Below the pieces are notes generated by a model, which was given only the letters and a program-made list of their open reading frames with translations, was not told where the DNA came from and made no database searches. A program made the translations under genes and the position numbers. From Chromobotia macracanthus (Eukaryota; Chordata; Actinopteri; Cypriniformes; Botiidae): a stretch of 64,000 nt of DNA. Where the stretch lies: assembly GCA_036877525.1 (NCBI GenBank), contig JAZGTH010000008.1, positions 5,576,501 to 5,640,500 of the forward strand, read 5' to 3'. Positions 27,286 through 40,010 of the stretch are shown in pieces (positions within the stretch are counted from its first letter, which is position 1; every line of letters starts with the position of its first letter).

Positions 27286-29261
27286 TAATAACACTGCAGC
27301 ACTCAGTTTACTAAAACCTAAACTAATTAAGAATTTACCTAAACCTTTACTAAATCTTTGTGACATAGTTTAACAAAAAACACGGGCTTTTGACCTCCCC
27401 CAAACCTACGCCTATTCCTCCCACTGCATACCACGTCCTTTACATGCAAGCGTGTTTGTCTCTCTGCTGGGCTGTTTTTAGTCGCAGGTTTATTGTAGAG
27501 ATTAACACAGGAGGGGAGAGCATCTCTCAGCTGGCAGGGTGGAACAGGGAATGGCCTGGATCCAGGGCTCCATCCGCCATGCCCTTCTTATTTACAGGAG
27601 CTAAGAAAGAAAGTATTAATAAAAAAACAACAGCCCAGAGAGCACAAGCAGAAGAACGGACACAACACACAATTATCTCTAAATGTAAAAATATTAATAA
27701 CAACCAGATAGAGATGTTACAGTAGCCTGAAGCTGCACAAGCATTGCTCATTAAAATAAAATTACACTTACTGAAAACTCGCTTTCCTTTATAATATTCA
27801 TTAAAGCCAAAACATATTTCAGCGGCACAATCTGCATAACGCTAAAGATGACATTAGCGCAACGCACCGCAGTCTATTGCAACCATGCTGCTTAAAGTAC
27901 CGCAAACTTAATGTGATCTATAGCAGTGCATCGTCCCTCTGTTGCCTAAATTAGAATGAATAAATTCTGTTTTAGCTTCTATATATTTCAAAGTAAGCAA
28001 TATATGAGGACGCTAGAGACCACATAGATTCTGCTGATGCTGGTACAAACACCAGCTGCTATGCTCACCAGAGAAACATCTCAGTATAGACAAAAGAACT
28101 TTATAACGCCAAAGTGTATGTACTGAAGAAGCAATCTAGGTCTAGGGCATAGCAGCTTTTATATCTGTACATGTCAGTAAGTGCAATGGATTCCGGGAAC
28201 TCAGCCAGTCGAAGTTCTGTGGCTAACCCACTGCGCAATCAGAGGCAATCTTTTATACAACGGCCAAAATAACAAGCAGCATTCACAATGCGACTGCTGT
28301 GCTTGGGTGTGTTTGCGCAGAGCAAGATGCAGGGACAATGTAGAACAAAAAAAATTGTAGCATTAAAAAAGGAAAATAATTTTACGGCAAAACATAAAAT
28401 TGGTGGGTGACATATTCACAAATACGCATAATTATGTTTGTTGTATTCACAATGATTTCTGCTTTCATTGTATGTGTGCATTTTTGTTGGTGAACATTTC
28501 TGAGGTTTTCGACACAGCTAAAGGAAAACACTGACCGCATTTTGTACTGCAAGGTTTCCCCGCCTTTCCATTTGATTTCTGTAAAGGAAACATGCATGCT
28601 GCCCAAACCACTGTGTGATATATGAGCCATTAACTAGTTTGTCCAAAGGAAACATCGGCATAGTGATTTACACACAGTGTTAAAGCTACAGTGGCCTTCA
28701 GTTCATTTCAGCAATACGCATTACATATTTACACAGCCGACAGGTTCAAATGAGAATCATTCATTTTAAAACAAGTCTCACTGCATGTACGACTTACAAA
28801 TAAATACAAGCCAAGCACATGTTATCACAAGCTGCTTGGCAAATTTCATTACTTTTCAATTCTAGCAGCTCATTTTTTTTGCTAAAGCAAAAACTAAAAA
28901 TACAAATAAAAAAAGCCAGAATGATCAATTGTTCAACCACAAGGAAATGAATTCTCATTGGCTGATGGTGGCTTTGCATGGCTTTACACACACTGTGTGT
29001 TTTCATGACAAGTATTTCTCTATTCATTAATGCTAATAAGGACTGACATGAAGATTAACACACCAGCCCCAGGGCTTTGGTTCCCAGCCAAAGCCCTAAC
29101 CCCAGAAACAACACCCCTAATCCTGGTCCAGAGAGATTTTCCTGCAACATGTACAGAATCATGGATTCTGTGTTTAATCAAAGTACTTAATAAAAATTGT
29201 CTACTTGGCAGCCATCTTGGTAACCCCAAGGGTGCTACTTCCAGCTGTGCAAATTCTGTTT

Positions 29262-29329
29262 ATGCCAATCAGTTTAGATCTCAGGCTCTGTCTGAACATC
29301 TTAGTGTTCTTTAGTCTTAGTGTTTAGGT
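29262..29329 (+). repeat. 68-bp perfect direct repeat, copy 1
   Basis: The sequence from ATGCCAATCAG to TGTTTAGGT is identical base for base to 30230-30297. The offset is 968 bases. The unit itself contains no microsatellite, terminal inverted repeat or coding frame. Confidence 0.97.
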
Positions 29330-30229
29330 AAATATCAATCTGTAAAATATCAATCTGTTTGCTACCCTTATGTTTATAATAGCAGTTTCAATAACTTGTC
29401 AAATCAACAATAAAATCTGACAAAAAATGGTATTATACATTTTGGATCTTTAGATTTATGTGTCAAAACAACAACAAAACAGCTGGTTGGTCCTGTTATT
29501 TTGCATGTGTATTCAATAGCTGTGATTTTCTAACCTTTATAACTCCAAGTTCAACCTACACAGGATAAGTGTCCTTTTTACTGCTCTAATGATAAAGGTG
29601 TGTTTTCAAACTTTTTAAATATTTAAATACATTAAAATAATCATAATTAACAGTCAAATCTAAAGATCAATGCTTTGTTTTCCTTCAAACTAAAAATAAA
29701 AACAAATTCAATAGTCAAAGCTGTTTTCTTGATGAGGCAGAAGTCTTTGAGATGCAGAATTACTACTCATACTGTCTCATGAGAGCAAAGAGCAAAATAA
29801 GCACAGTTTGCCAATACAAACACTGTAGGTTCACTGTAACAATTCATCAGGGAATAGATGACATTTTTGTTGCATGAATATGATGCTAATATTTCATATG
29901 ACATACAATGCCTATCTTCTACTTGCTGACAAACAGAAAGTCCCATTTAAAACTAACTGATTGGTTGAGCCAATGTTGCTGTGTCAGGCTGGCCAGTGTG
30001 TTTAAACAGAGCAATAGTAATAATAATACACACACACCAAAGAAGATTAATTATTTGGCTTATGTGCTTTATACAATAATGAGTAGATCCTTATGAATGG
30101 TTGACAACAATGGAAAACCACAGTATTTGATTTGGCACTAGATCTTCATTTGTAACCACGGATGAATGTTCTGAACATTTTGTACCTCTAGGCACAGTAA
30201 TTGAGAATACCATATTTGATGAAAGCTCC

Positions 30230-30297
30230 ATGCCAATCAGTTTAGATCTCAGGCTCTGTCTGAACATCTTAGTGTTCTTTAGTCTTAGTGTTTAGGT
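30230..30297 (+). repeat. 68-bp perfect direct repeat, copy 2
   Basis: Identical to 29262-29329. The sequences outside the 68 bases are unrelated on both sides. Confidence 0.97.
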
Positions 30298-31539
30298 TAG
30301 GTCCTGTTAGATCCCTTAAATGGCATTCCAAAATAACAATCCTTTTTATCCTTGGCTCAATGGTTGGGCACACCACAACTTGTTTGTGTCTTTCCAACTT
30401 GGCACCTGGAACCATACTGTTTTGATTTAAGGGTTTGTCTCCTAGTATTCGGAATGTCCTAAACAGTGTGTTCTCGAAACAGGAAGCTTAGAATTCCTGC
30501 TGCTTAAAAGAGCCACTGGGTTCAACCTTCAAAAAAAATCTCATCTGCTACAGTTCCTGCTCAAAGAGCGAGACTCAATCCAACACATACACTGCAGCAA
30601 GAGGAAATGATTGGTTTGGCAGCATGTCATTATGGATGCTTGGTGCGACCATATGTTCAGCATGGTTTTGCATGTTAACTCATTGATTATTTTCCTGCAC
30701 TAACGCACAGTATAACGCAAGACCGTGCTAGTAAATTTACCTATACAGTAAGGCGCTTTAAACCTTTAGTAGGTTAAAGGTCCGAGACAGAGGAGGGGAG
30801 AGATGGTGTTTTAATGTAAAAGTGAAAAACAATCACAAACTATTTGCATTCATATTATGATATATTTCAAAGTAAAACAGACGAGACTTTTAATGAGAAA
30901 AAATTTATTAGTTTTACATACCAGAATAGTGGCAGTATTGATTGCCAACAGAGATTTGTGACATCAGTCGTAAAGGGAAGTGATTTCAGTGACAGAGCAG
31001 ACTTTGATAAAAGATTACAGATTACATGTTGAAGAAAGTTTACAAAGGTGAATAATAATGTGCCAATATGATAGTAAAGTCCATTAAGAAAAGCAAACAG
31101 TCAATTGTGATGTAACCTGCAGGGACAAATATCTCACCAGCCTCCTCCTCTCAGTATTTTCTGTGCAAATCTCTGGTTCTCATTGAATTAAAGGCCTACA
31201 GTAAAACAACAGTATATCAGTATCACATTCAGAACATACAACCTGGATGCTGTCATCTTTGCTTCATGAGCACACTGCTGTTAGAAGCCGTTCAAGGATC
31301 TACTATACATAAATTGAGAATTTTTCGCTTATGTTGTTTGCGAAAAGAAATAATTTCATCAGAATACACCTACTTTTAAATGGCTAAGTGCTGAAGCTAA
31401 CCAGACACAGGATACAACCATAGTTTGACTTCAAGTCCGTCACACCTAGAAAAATAATCCAGTCAAACCATGGCTCTTTTTAAGCTAAACCATAGCAAAG
31501 TTCGGCACTTGGATTTACAGAAAATAGAGCAGTGATAAA

Positions 31540-31860
31540 TGGTTTAGCAATTAATCCTGTGGCGATCATGGCTTGGTGTCAGTGCACCTTTGTGATTGCA
31601 GGTCACAACCATGAAGGCAATTTAACAAACACAGCAAGCTCTAGCACAGAATCGCCAGTAACACAATGTGACGCCCAGAGAGTAAGACGCCCATCACCCT
31701 GGAGCACACATCACCCCATGCTGCGGCTGTTGGTTTCCTGTATGTTAATTTGCCACACTTTTTTCCCTCTCACTCTCTTTAATTTGTTTAGCCCTGCCAC
31801 CAGTGTGCGTCATAAAATGGAGCGGCCTCTAAGAACATTATCAGTAATTATAGACTAAAT
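31540..31860. other. Possible conserved non-coding element or exon of a non-coding RNA
   Basis: Relatively G+C-rich block carrying a 108-residue open frame that resembles no family I know. Motifs include ACATCACCCCATGCTGCGGC and GTGCGTCATAAAATGGAGCG. No splice sites pair convincingly. Confidence 0.2.
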
Positions 31861-32212
31861 GAGACAGGCAGGGGAAGCATGCTTTCGCTGGAACTCTGTT
31901 CTAAAACTGTTAATGGAGGAGAATAGACAGGCAAGAGCAGCATGTTAGAACCGATTCTGGGGCAGACTCAGCGAGTGACCCTTAAGCACACAAATGCAAG
32001 TGTGCTTTGTGTGTGGGTGAACGAGGGTTGAATTTATGCATATTTACGTGTGGTTGAATCTTTTAAACACCATCAGCCCCCAAGCTGAAGAACTCATTTT
32101 GTTTTTGTATCGAAAACAGTTGAAGACTCCACTTTATGAAAGGGAATCAGATTTTGGTTAAATAATTAAATGGATGCTCTTAAGAGTAATCTATAGGCTA
32201 ATTTAACTTTAT

Positions 32213-32310
32213 TTAAAGGAATAGATCTGTCATCATTTACTCACCCTCATGTCTTTTAAAGCCTGCATGACGTTATTTCTTGTGTGGAACACAACAGTTT
32301 TTCATAGGGG
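32213..32310 (+). mobile_element. Left part of a TTCACCC-family element
   Basis: TTAA, AGGAATAG, then 'TCTGTCATCATTTACTCACC', 'CTCATGTC' and 'GTGTGGAACACAACAG', all typical of the family's left arm, with an internal deletion of the TTCACCC part. The right end is not seen. Confidence 0.45.
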
Positions 32311-32527
32311 ACTTGTAATAGTTGTACTATTCCATTTGATGGAACTGAATTGAGACCACAGCTATAATGTAAGATTTTGATTAAATCATAAAATAAAATA
32401 TAGTGTATTCATCTTATGAACGTTTTTATGGTGCTTTCATATATTCTTTTGGAAGCCTGATCCCCATTTACTTCTATTTTATCAAAAAGAACAAAAATTC
32501 CAAGCAGTTTACAAAGGGTACTCATTA

Positions 32528-32798
32528 GATTTAATGGTAACACTTTACAATAATAGGAAATAAATTATCATGTAGTCATATGAGTCATATGAATTACTGC
32601 ATGAATAACACCACCATGTTAGTTCCTGCATGTTAGTTAATGTATTAATTCATATGACTCATGTCGTAATTAAGTTAGTTATTTATTAGTTCTTGATTAA
32701 TACATGTCTTAACTCATCATTAGTTCTAGTAATTATTAATTCAGGTATTAGTACATGATAATTAATTTCCTGTTATTGTAAAGTGTTACTGATTTGAT
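32528..32798 (+). mobile_element. MITE with about 39-bp inverted repeats and an 8-bp target duplication
   Basis: The inverted ends GGTAACACTTTACAATAATA (from 32536) and the complement of TGTTATTGTAAAGTGTTACT (ending at 32790) extend about 39 bases with few mismatches. The flanking octamers GATTTAAT (32528-32535) and GATTTGAT (32791-32798) differ by one base. An 8-bp duplication fits the hAT superfamily. The 255-bp interior has no coding capacity and contains further ATTA/TAAT-rich inverted motifs. Similar 'GGTAACACTTTACAATAA' ends are common in fish genomes. Confidence 0.7.
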
Positions 32799-34621
32799 AT
32801 AGAATGGCTTGGTTAACATTGTAATTGTGGTTAGGGCTTCCTTTGTTTGTACTAAGCTGCCAAGCCACTACGCTATGACAGTTTGCATTTGTGTGTTATA
32901 CATACACAGTATGAATAGAGTGAGAGAGAGAGACATAAGAGAGACAGAGAAATATAGAAAAAACATTATCAGGCTCGGCATCTTATGATATATCCCATCC
33001 ATCCAATATTAGCAATCTATATACATTAAAAAGGCAACCAATAAACAACTTAGAGTATGACAATGCCAACATCATGTTTGAAGGTAGACATGATGTTGGG
33101 TTTCACCAAACAGAATTAAGGCCAACAAGCTCAACCTCCAGGTTTGGTCACTCACCCTCTAGAAAACTCTTGTTAGAGTGGATGGCCTTTCTCAGAAATG
33201 GGAGTCTGAATCTGAAATGCTCATGAGATCACTGATGTCTAGACAGTTTGTCCCATGTGAGTCAAAGAACTCAGCAACTCTTGGCTGTGTTGTAGCTGAT
33301 AACTGCCCAGTCTGTAGTTGTCTGCAGTGTCTGTGTTGTGCCATGTTGTGTCTTTCACAGCTGCAGTAAATTAAACTAGAAAGATAAAAATGACAAACAC
33401 CCTAATTAATAACACAACTTAAAAATTAAACAAACAGCTTCTATATCATTTTACTTTCCTAATCACTGACCTAAACTCAATATTACCATTTAACCATGTC
33501 CTTACTGTACCTTTACCATGTTTATATTTATTTGCAGTACATTATCTCCAACATGCACCCGGACGCCACGTTGACACTTTTTTATACAACTTGCTGATTT
33601 GGTATCTAAAGATCAAAGACACACACACTCACAGAAAAAGAAAGAAAGAAAGAGCAACCAGATATTTATTTTAGTAAAATACACAAAAGATAGTGAGAAA
33701 GGTAACTAAGCAACCGCAGGTTAAAACAAATCATAACACTGCTGTGAAGTGGTGCGACTGAATTCAGATCATGCTGTACGTGAATAGAAATCTGATGTGT
33801 TACCAAAGGTACATACTCCAAGGTCTTTCTGTCAGATGCGTGCTGCACCAGGGGACAGAGTCAAAGCTGCATCTCATTTCAGCTTCCTCGTAGGTGAGAA
33901 ATTAATAATTCATTTGATGTTTACACACCTGCAACCTGGACTGAAACAAAAAGCATTGTGGTGTGAAATTCACAAACGAATAAAACTAATCTCACGAAAC
34001 AAATTAAAACGCAAATTACAAAACCAGTTACCTCTGATTAATCTTTATAAATCTGTATTTGTTGTATGCAGTATGCTTACACTGATTAGTTACAACTGTG
34101 CCATCATGGAATGCGTTTTACACTTGCCTGAAACATCTAAAAAAATTATCAAAGGAGGCATCTGGGAGGTAGTGATCAATGATCAGTAGATTTCTAATTA
34201 GAACAGTATGACAATGGGTTGCTTGAGAATTTTACACAGGCTTACAAACAAATTCATACTGAGCGAGACATGCTGATGTGCCTCTAGTGGCATCAAGCAG
34301 AACTGCAAATATAATTGCTGTTTTCAAACAGGTATCCTGAACACTGCCTTTTTTGCCATTGGTTAAGAAACAAACAGTCTCACCCCAATACTGCCATTGG
34401 TTGAGCCAATATCCACATGACTTATATGTGCACTATATTCATTCTTCTGAAACCATACAGTAGGCTTGTGAAAAACAGACTGATGTTTAAGTTATCCACA
34501 GATAATCTTTCCCTCCAGTGAGCTGGTAACCACTGTGCCAAAATCATCATCATCATCATATATACGTGTATGTATACATACACACACATTTATACAGCAG
34601 CACCTACTTACAATATATATG

Positions 34622-34770
34622 CTTTCATTTTATACATTTGGCAGGTGCCTTTATCCACAGTAACTTGCAGTGTATTCAAGAAATGCATTTTATTAGTTTG
34701 TGTTTTCCGAAAGACCTAAACCCATGACATCTGCGCTGCTAATGCAATGCTCTACCAATTTAGCTACAGA
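34622..34770 (-). mobile_element. tRNA-derived SINE, decayed
   Basis: On the - strand the head reads TGTAGCTAAATTGGTAGAG (box A-like, about 34748-34766), then CATTGCATTAGCAGCGCAGA, then a degenerate box B (TGGGTTTAGGTCT). The body ends in the reverse complement of 'ATTTGGCAGGTGCCTTTATC', the 3' domain shared by many fish SINEs. It is directly followed on the + strand by a TA/GT microsatellite. Confidence 0.65.
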
Positions 34771-34775
34771 AAATA

Positions 34776-34779
34776 TATG

Positions 34780-34820
<41 letters not shown>
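34776..34820 (+). repeat. Compound (TA)n(GT)n microsatellite
   Basis: About seven TA-type units are followed by 15 GT units directly after the SINE at 34622-34770. Confidence 0.95.
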
Positions 34821-34823
<3 letters not shown>

Positions 34824-36399
34824 ATCAGGAGAAGTAGGTCACACGACAGCCGGAAAATTATGCAACACAATAAGAATGTGCTTTTAGCTGCAAGAGAGCT
34901 ATGAGAGACATCAGCATCGTAGCTCTCACATTAATAACAGAGGAAAGCACATCAACCGACCCTGCAAGATAATAGATGACAAAAACAAGCTGGGCTGCTT
35001 CATTTATCAACTAATCGACCAGATCTGCCCATGCCATTAAAGCACTATCAGTGCAAACGTGTGTAAATGGACACACAGTTTTGTGAAGATGGAAGTGAAC
35101 TGTTGACATAAAACACAGGGCTCTGCTTTGTAGGTGACTGTGGTTCTCCAGCCCAGATTGCAATAGCACACCGACAGCTGAAGTGGGCCTCTGCACTATT
35201 CCCATGGCAACCGATCACATGGCTTCTGGGAAGCGCCAACGTGGCCTGGTTGTTATTTCATTATGAGATGAGTGTGTTGCCTGTCTTCCTTATCCCTCTC
35301 CTGCCTCAACGTACATGTACAAGAGACCCCCGCCCCAGACCACCTGCGGTAATCAAGAATGACATGGGCTTTTACTGGAATAGGAAAATAAAGATGTAGC
35401 ATTAATGATCTGAGTTATTTGCATGACATGAAAGCTGCATGTAATTATAAATAGGTCGATGGTTAGAACAGTGCTGACCGCTTCAAACTAAGAACAAACA
35501 GATTAGAGTTTAATTGAGGGAGGTCTCTGAAGAGCAGCAAGTAAACAGCTGTGCTGACGCCAAAACAATTTAAAATCTACTTGCTGTGTCACTCCCTAAC
35601 CTCACCTTTATGATAATAAATACACAACCAATCATCCTGGGACAATTATGTAATATGTTCAACATAGGCATGAGGGAAGGACTTTAAAAATAAATTGTTT
35701 TTGCTCATTTTTGCTGTTTGTGTTTGTTATTCTCTTGCTGGTTGCACTTTAGATAAATCTTAGATAAACCAATTGCATTATCATTGTTTAAAAATCTAAA
35801 CGGTGCTATGACATGCTTACATATTAACTGTAATTCGGTTCACATGCAAAACATGTGGGACTGATTCAGAGAACTGGGTAAAGAAAGATAACGTTTAATT
35901 TCAGTTTTATATTTGAATGATTGTAAACTTCCTTATTTTGATAAGATAAATAGATTGGGATATTTCCTGACTACACTTGAGGGCTTAACCTCTCCTTTCC
36001 ACAGTTAACCCTGAATTTATATTATCACTTCACTCAGAAACTATATTACTGCATATATGTAGTTGCACTAACTCCATCTCTTTGACACAATGCCTAACAG
36101 CACTGTATTCATTACTGCAGAATGCCACATACACACACATGCTTCCACTCTGCCCCAATAGGTTTGCTTTGATAACAGCGAGGGCTTGACTTAGTTGCCA
36201 TGCCAACAAGACAGAACAAAGACAGTAGCCGTAATGACAGCAGCAATACAAGATATGAGAATCACAGCTTCATGCATTCATATTCACTGGCACAATACAA
36301 ATATGCATGCAGTGTCACTCTCCAGGTTACATAAAACTGTATTTTCCACCCCTAATTATTAAATTGTTATGTTCTCCATTATTAAATAAATAACATTTA

Positions 36400-36660
36400 T
36401 ATTCAGTCACGCATCGCATTTTCCATCATCAACCGGATATGCTATTTGCCTAACCTGAGTGTGGCGTGAATGACAGCCGTGTTATTTTTAAAGTTCATAC
36501 ATTTTCTCCAGCAGTAATTAGGTCACCCCCTTGCATTTCTCTCCGGTGTTTTGTTATAAGTGTTGTTTGCAAAGCAAGCATTGCTCATAAATAGGATTTG
36601 AACAAACACTTCACACACAACCCATCATGCGCTTTTGCTCTTTGGACATGAATAATGCTT
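36400..36660. other. Possible conserved non-coding element
   Basis: Low-repeat block with scattered CpGs and factor-like motifs (CAGTAATTAGGTCA, TTTGCAAAGCAAGC, CATAAATAGG). No coding frame. A suggestion only. Confidence 0.2.
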
Positions 36661-36834
36661 TAAATTGTGCAGGTTGTTGGGGACAGGACTATTTCAAGTA
36701 TTCAGATTTATGATTTTTGTCCAGTGGCTGATAAATTAAGAAAAAGACCAGTAGACTTACATTAAAAGAAGGACATGAGCCAAATCTATGGACCAGAATA
36801 TCATGGAAACTTAAGCTGGCCCTTTTAATTTGGG

Positions 36835-36935
36835 CCAGTATGCAACACCATAGCAACACCCTAATAACCATCAAAAACACTCTAGCAACTGCATAGCACC
36901 AACTAACAACACCCTGCAGAAGCAACACTGACATT
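36835..36935 (+). repeat. 'CATAGCAACACC' interspersed repeat
   Basis: Starts 'TTTGGGCCAGTATGCAACAC', followed by diverged iterations of 'CATAGCAACACCCTA' and 'CTAGCAACTGCATAGCACC'. It is the same family as the block at 59690-59840. Confidence 0.5.
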
Positions 36936-37019
36936 TTTGTCAGCAATTTTAGTTCATTTCATCTTATTATTTCCCCCTTGGACTATTGCCACTTTGCTCT
37001 GCAGCAACTCTCTCTGATC

Positions 37020-37115
37020 AACTCAAGTCAATTCAATTTTATTTATATAGAACTTTTAACTATGTTGCATTGCTTCAAAGCAGCTTTACATATAATGAAA
37101 AATAAAATACAGAAA
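37020..37115 (+). repeat. Interspersed fish repeat fragment
   Basis: Contains 'TCAATTTTATTTATATAGAA' and 'GCTTCAAAGCAGCTTTACAT', a combination that recurs across teleost non-coding DNA. Recognition is from memory; no boundaries or target duplication are visible. Confidence 0.4.
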
Positions 37116-39694
37116 AATTGTCAAACATGATTACACATTAGCACAGTCCCATTCTCCTCAACATCATCCAGCATCACATCATCTGCCTGTGCACACCTGC
37201 CTGCGTAAACCAGCACAGTTATCCTCTGATCATTCATTATGGCATTAGCTTTAAAGCTAAAATAATCTGTCACAAGAGGATATGGTGTATTCCACATACA
37301 ATCCTGCTTTAAATAGAATCTATATCAGCTCATATGGACTGAGCTCAGGTTGTGCTATAAAGCTTTGCATGTGTAATTGAAGGTGTAAAATTGTACAGCT
37401 ATTTTTACACAGTCTATATGACTGGAAGCCTTGTGAGATTTGTAGATAGCAACTCTCCCCTCTCAGACTTCAGACAGCACCATAAGGAAAAACAGGGCAA
37501 AATGGATTGATGCTATCTCTCCCATCTCTTCCTACAACACACTCACTGTTCCTTTCAATCTGGAGCAATTGATTAATCCCTTCGATTAAAGACCCCCACA
37601 GAGCTCTATTATCTGTAGTGGGTATGATTTCAGCACTTTGCCAGAATTTTGTAGACTGCACCAATTAAACAGCCCACCCTCGAGATTTATCGCTTACCCT
37701 CTTGGGTACGCCACAGAGGCTACAATGTAATTTATTCTAAGTGAATGTGTAATATAAGTAGCATGTTAGCAGGGCTACCCCAGCCTGATACGGCAGGGCA
37801 GACCACCTGATTGAGTCAGCCACATAGAAAAAGACAGGCTCCCTATGAGCAACACAGTAGCCCATATATAGAACACACTTACAGCTCCACTTTACCACTT
37901 GAGGGCTTTTGTTTCTCAAAGCCCAGTGCTGACTGAAGATTAGATCCTGATGGTTTAAGGATATATCAAATGTGATTCAATTGGCATAATGTTAACATAT
38001 AAAAAGTTTCCTCTTGAATGTTGGTTTTAGTTCTTGTTTTATCTATCCAGACTGCATACAGTTTAAACCATCCGCATTTCAAAAGCTTTGCTTCCTTAAA
38101 ACATAACAACTCACGGCATCAACATTAAATTTGTGCCTTTTTAAATTGGAAGGCCAATGCCAAGAGTGCATAACTCAAGGGAGATAAAAGGATAGCTAGA
38201 GAGAGATAGAGAGAGAGAATGTAAACATGAACTTCTTTATGTTTCTGTGGAAACAGAGCCACCTAGTGCTTTGGTGTGCATGTACATCCTGTAGTGGTGG
38301 GGATTTTTGTAAAAATAAACAGAAAGCAGTTGTTGAAAATTCCTTTTCTAACCGTGATTCACAACAGTAAGTTTATAATAATGATTTAAAATTTGAGATT
38401 TCCCAGGAAATTTCACTTTGGCTTCATTTGACTTCAACACATAATGAAAAGTATGTAAAGTAACCTGCAATATTATGTTTCAAACAGAGATGGCGATAGA
38501 GAGACAAAAGTTACAGATTAAAGACTTTTACATAATCTGTATGTACAAGCTATTTTCTTAACATAAACATAGATCAGCAATAAATAGCTCTACAAATGAC
38601 ACAACTTTAAATCAAAAGTAATCAAAGATAAATAACTTAAGAATTCAAATGAATGAACAGCACAGTATGTAATTTCGCCGCTAGAGGTCGCACATTCAAA
38701 ACAATAACAAAGGCGTAATTTCATGACCCTGTAAAGGAGAATTGCAGTCTTCACCTCCATTGTCGATGAAAATGAACCCAACAAGGCTCACAAATCATGT
38801 TCACAGATGAAGTGTTATAGTTGTTACGTTTGATCACGATTTTTTTTTTCATTCTAATGAATTAGCCATGAGTAATGTAATGTTTAATGCTAAATTCCTA
38901 CTTTCTACGAACGTCACTTTAATTCTCGAATGAAATGGTGAAGTAATACTGCACAGTTTTACGTGTTCAAAACAATCATACTAAATTAACTTTAAACATA
39001 ACCACAGCATTTGCAAAAAGGCTACTATTTATGTATAACACATACTGTATTTAATTACTGCCATAGACCTGATATGATGGCATTGAAAAACAACACTATG
39101 AACAGGTCCTTACACTGTTCAAAACTGCTCATTTCTCTGCATTGTTGAAAATATTTGGGATAATGTAAGTACAGATAAACAAAATATATAACACTATGCT
39201 AGTGATCGTTTGATACTTTAATGAAAAAATCGTAAATATTGTTTTAATGCGTTTACATTCATGTGTCATTCTCTGCCTATTTTGCCATATTTAATACAAT
39301 ACTGGCAGCATTGCTCTGTTGCGCCCCTTTTGGCAGATACTGTAACTACACCACCAGGAAGTAAAAGGCAATTGCAATTCTCAAATAACGAATTTTAGCA
39401 ATTACCATTGCAAATATGATATGTTTGCACAACTGCAAATATGTCATTATAGTACAATAGATTATTTTTTCAGAGAGCTCCTGAAAGCGTGAAATTGACT
39501 TATTACCTGCCGCTCCTCAGTAATCGGTGGTGTCCTAATTGACATTACTTAATATTCATTAAATACTGGTAAATACGATATTTCAGTAAAATATCCATAT
39601 ATTGATCTTTGCAATAAAGAGACATGTTGTCAACACATTACGCAGTGCCATCTGCAGATGGTGACCAATTTATAAATGTCCCACATCTTCTCAC

Positions 39695-39900
39695 CTGTTT
39701 CCTCCAGACGTGTTATATAACACGCTAAGGTTTTCATTTGTTTTAAGATCATGTGGAATTTTTTTGATATCTTTACTAAATTGTAAAAGTCTTTTTTCAA
39801 TGGTTTCTGTTTAGCGTGCACGCTTGATGACGTAATTTGTTTATCGACTTTGTTATTTATGCTATACCTTTCAGCCGCTTTTGGGCGGAAGCGCCTAACG
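39695..39900 (-). other. Candidate first exon of an unidentified transcript
   Basis: Downstream (- strand) of the CpG-rich block, the sequence runs to GAGGAAACAG|GTGAGAAG, a strong 5' splice site after 39695. Within it an ATG opens a short frame (MILKQMKTLACYITRLEET) that reaches the donor in phase 1. I do not recognise the peptide, and no matching downstream exon was identified in the left part of the window. It may be a non-coding RNA exon or chance. Confidence 0.25.
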
Positions 39901-40010
39901 TTACGTCATTTGAATGTCAAATCTGATTGGTCAGTTTACTTATAAGAGGCGTTCTTACGTTTTATTAAAACTCCTGTTTGATAAATAAAAGGTGGCTACG
40001 CTACGTGCGT
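39820..40010. promoter_or_regulatory. CpG-rich promoter-like block
   Basis: This block stands out from AT-rich surroundings. It has many CpGs, two CREB/ATF-type TGACGTAA sites in opposite orientation (39827-39834 on +; 39901-39908 on -), a GGGCGGAAGCGCC element combining a GC box and an ETS core (39883-39895), and a CCAAT box on the - strand (within CTGACCAATCAGA, about 39919-39931). The CCAAT orientation and a good donor 200 bases to the left favour - strand transcription. A distant + strand promoter for kcnmb2, or bidirectional use, is also possible. The transcript is unknown. Confidence 0.45.

Noticed and set aside
34622..34770. A functional tRNA gene on the - strand
   Set aside because: Only the 5' half and a degenerate box B resemble a tRNA, and it is followed by a SINE body; no complete cloverleaf can be formed.
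39630..39821. 63-residue frame on the - strand starting at GTG
   Set aside because: The start is not ATG and the frame reads through a strong splice donor at 39694. If anything is real here it is a spliced exon, listed separately at low confidence.
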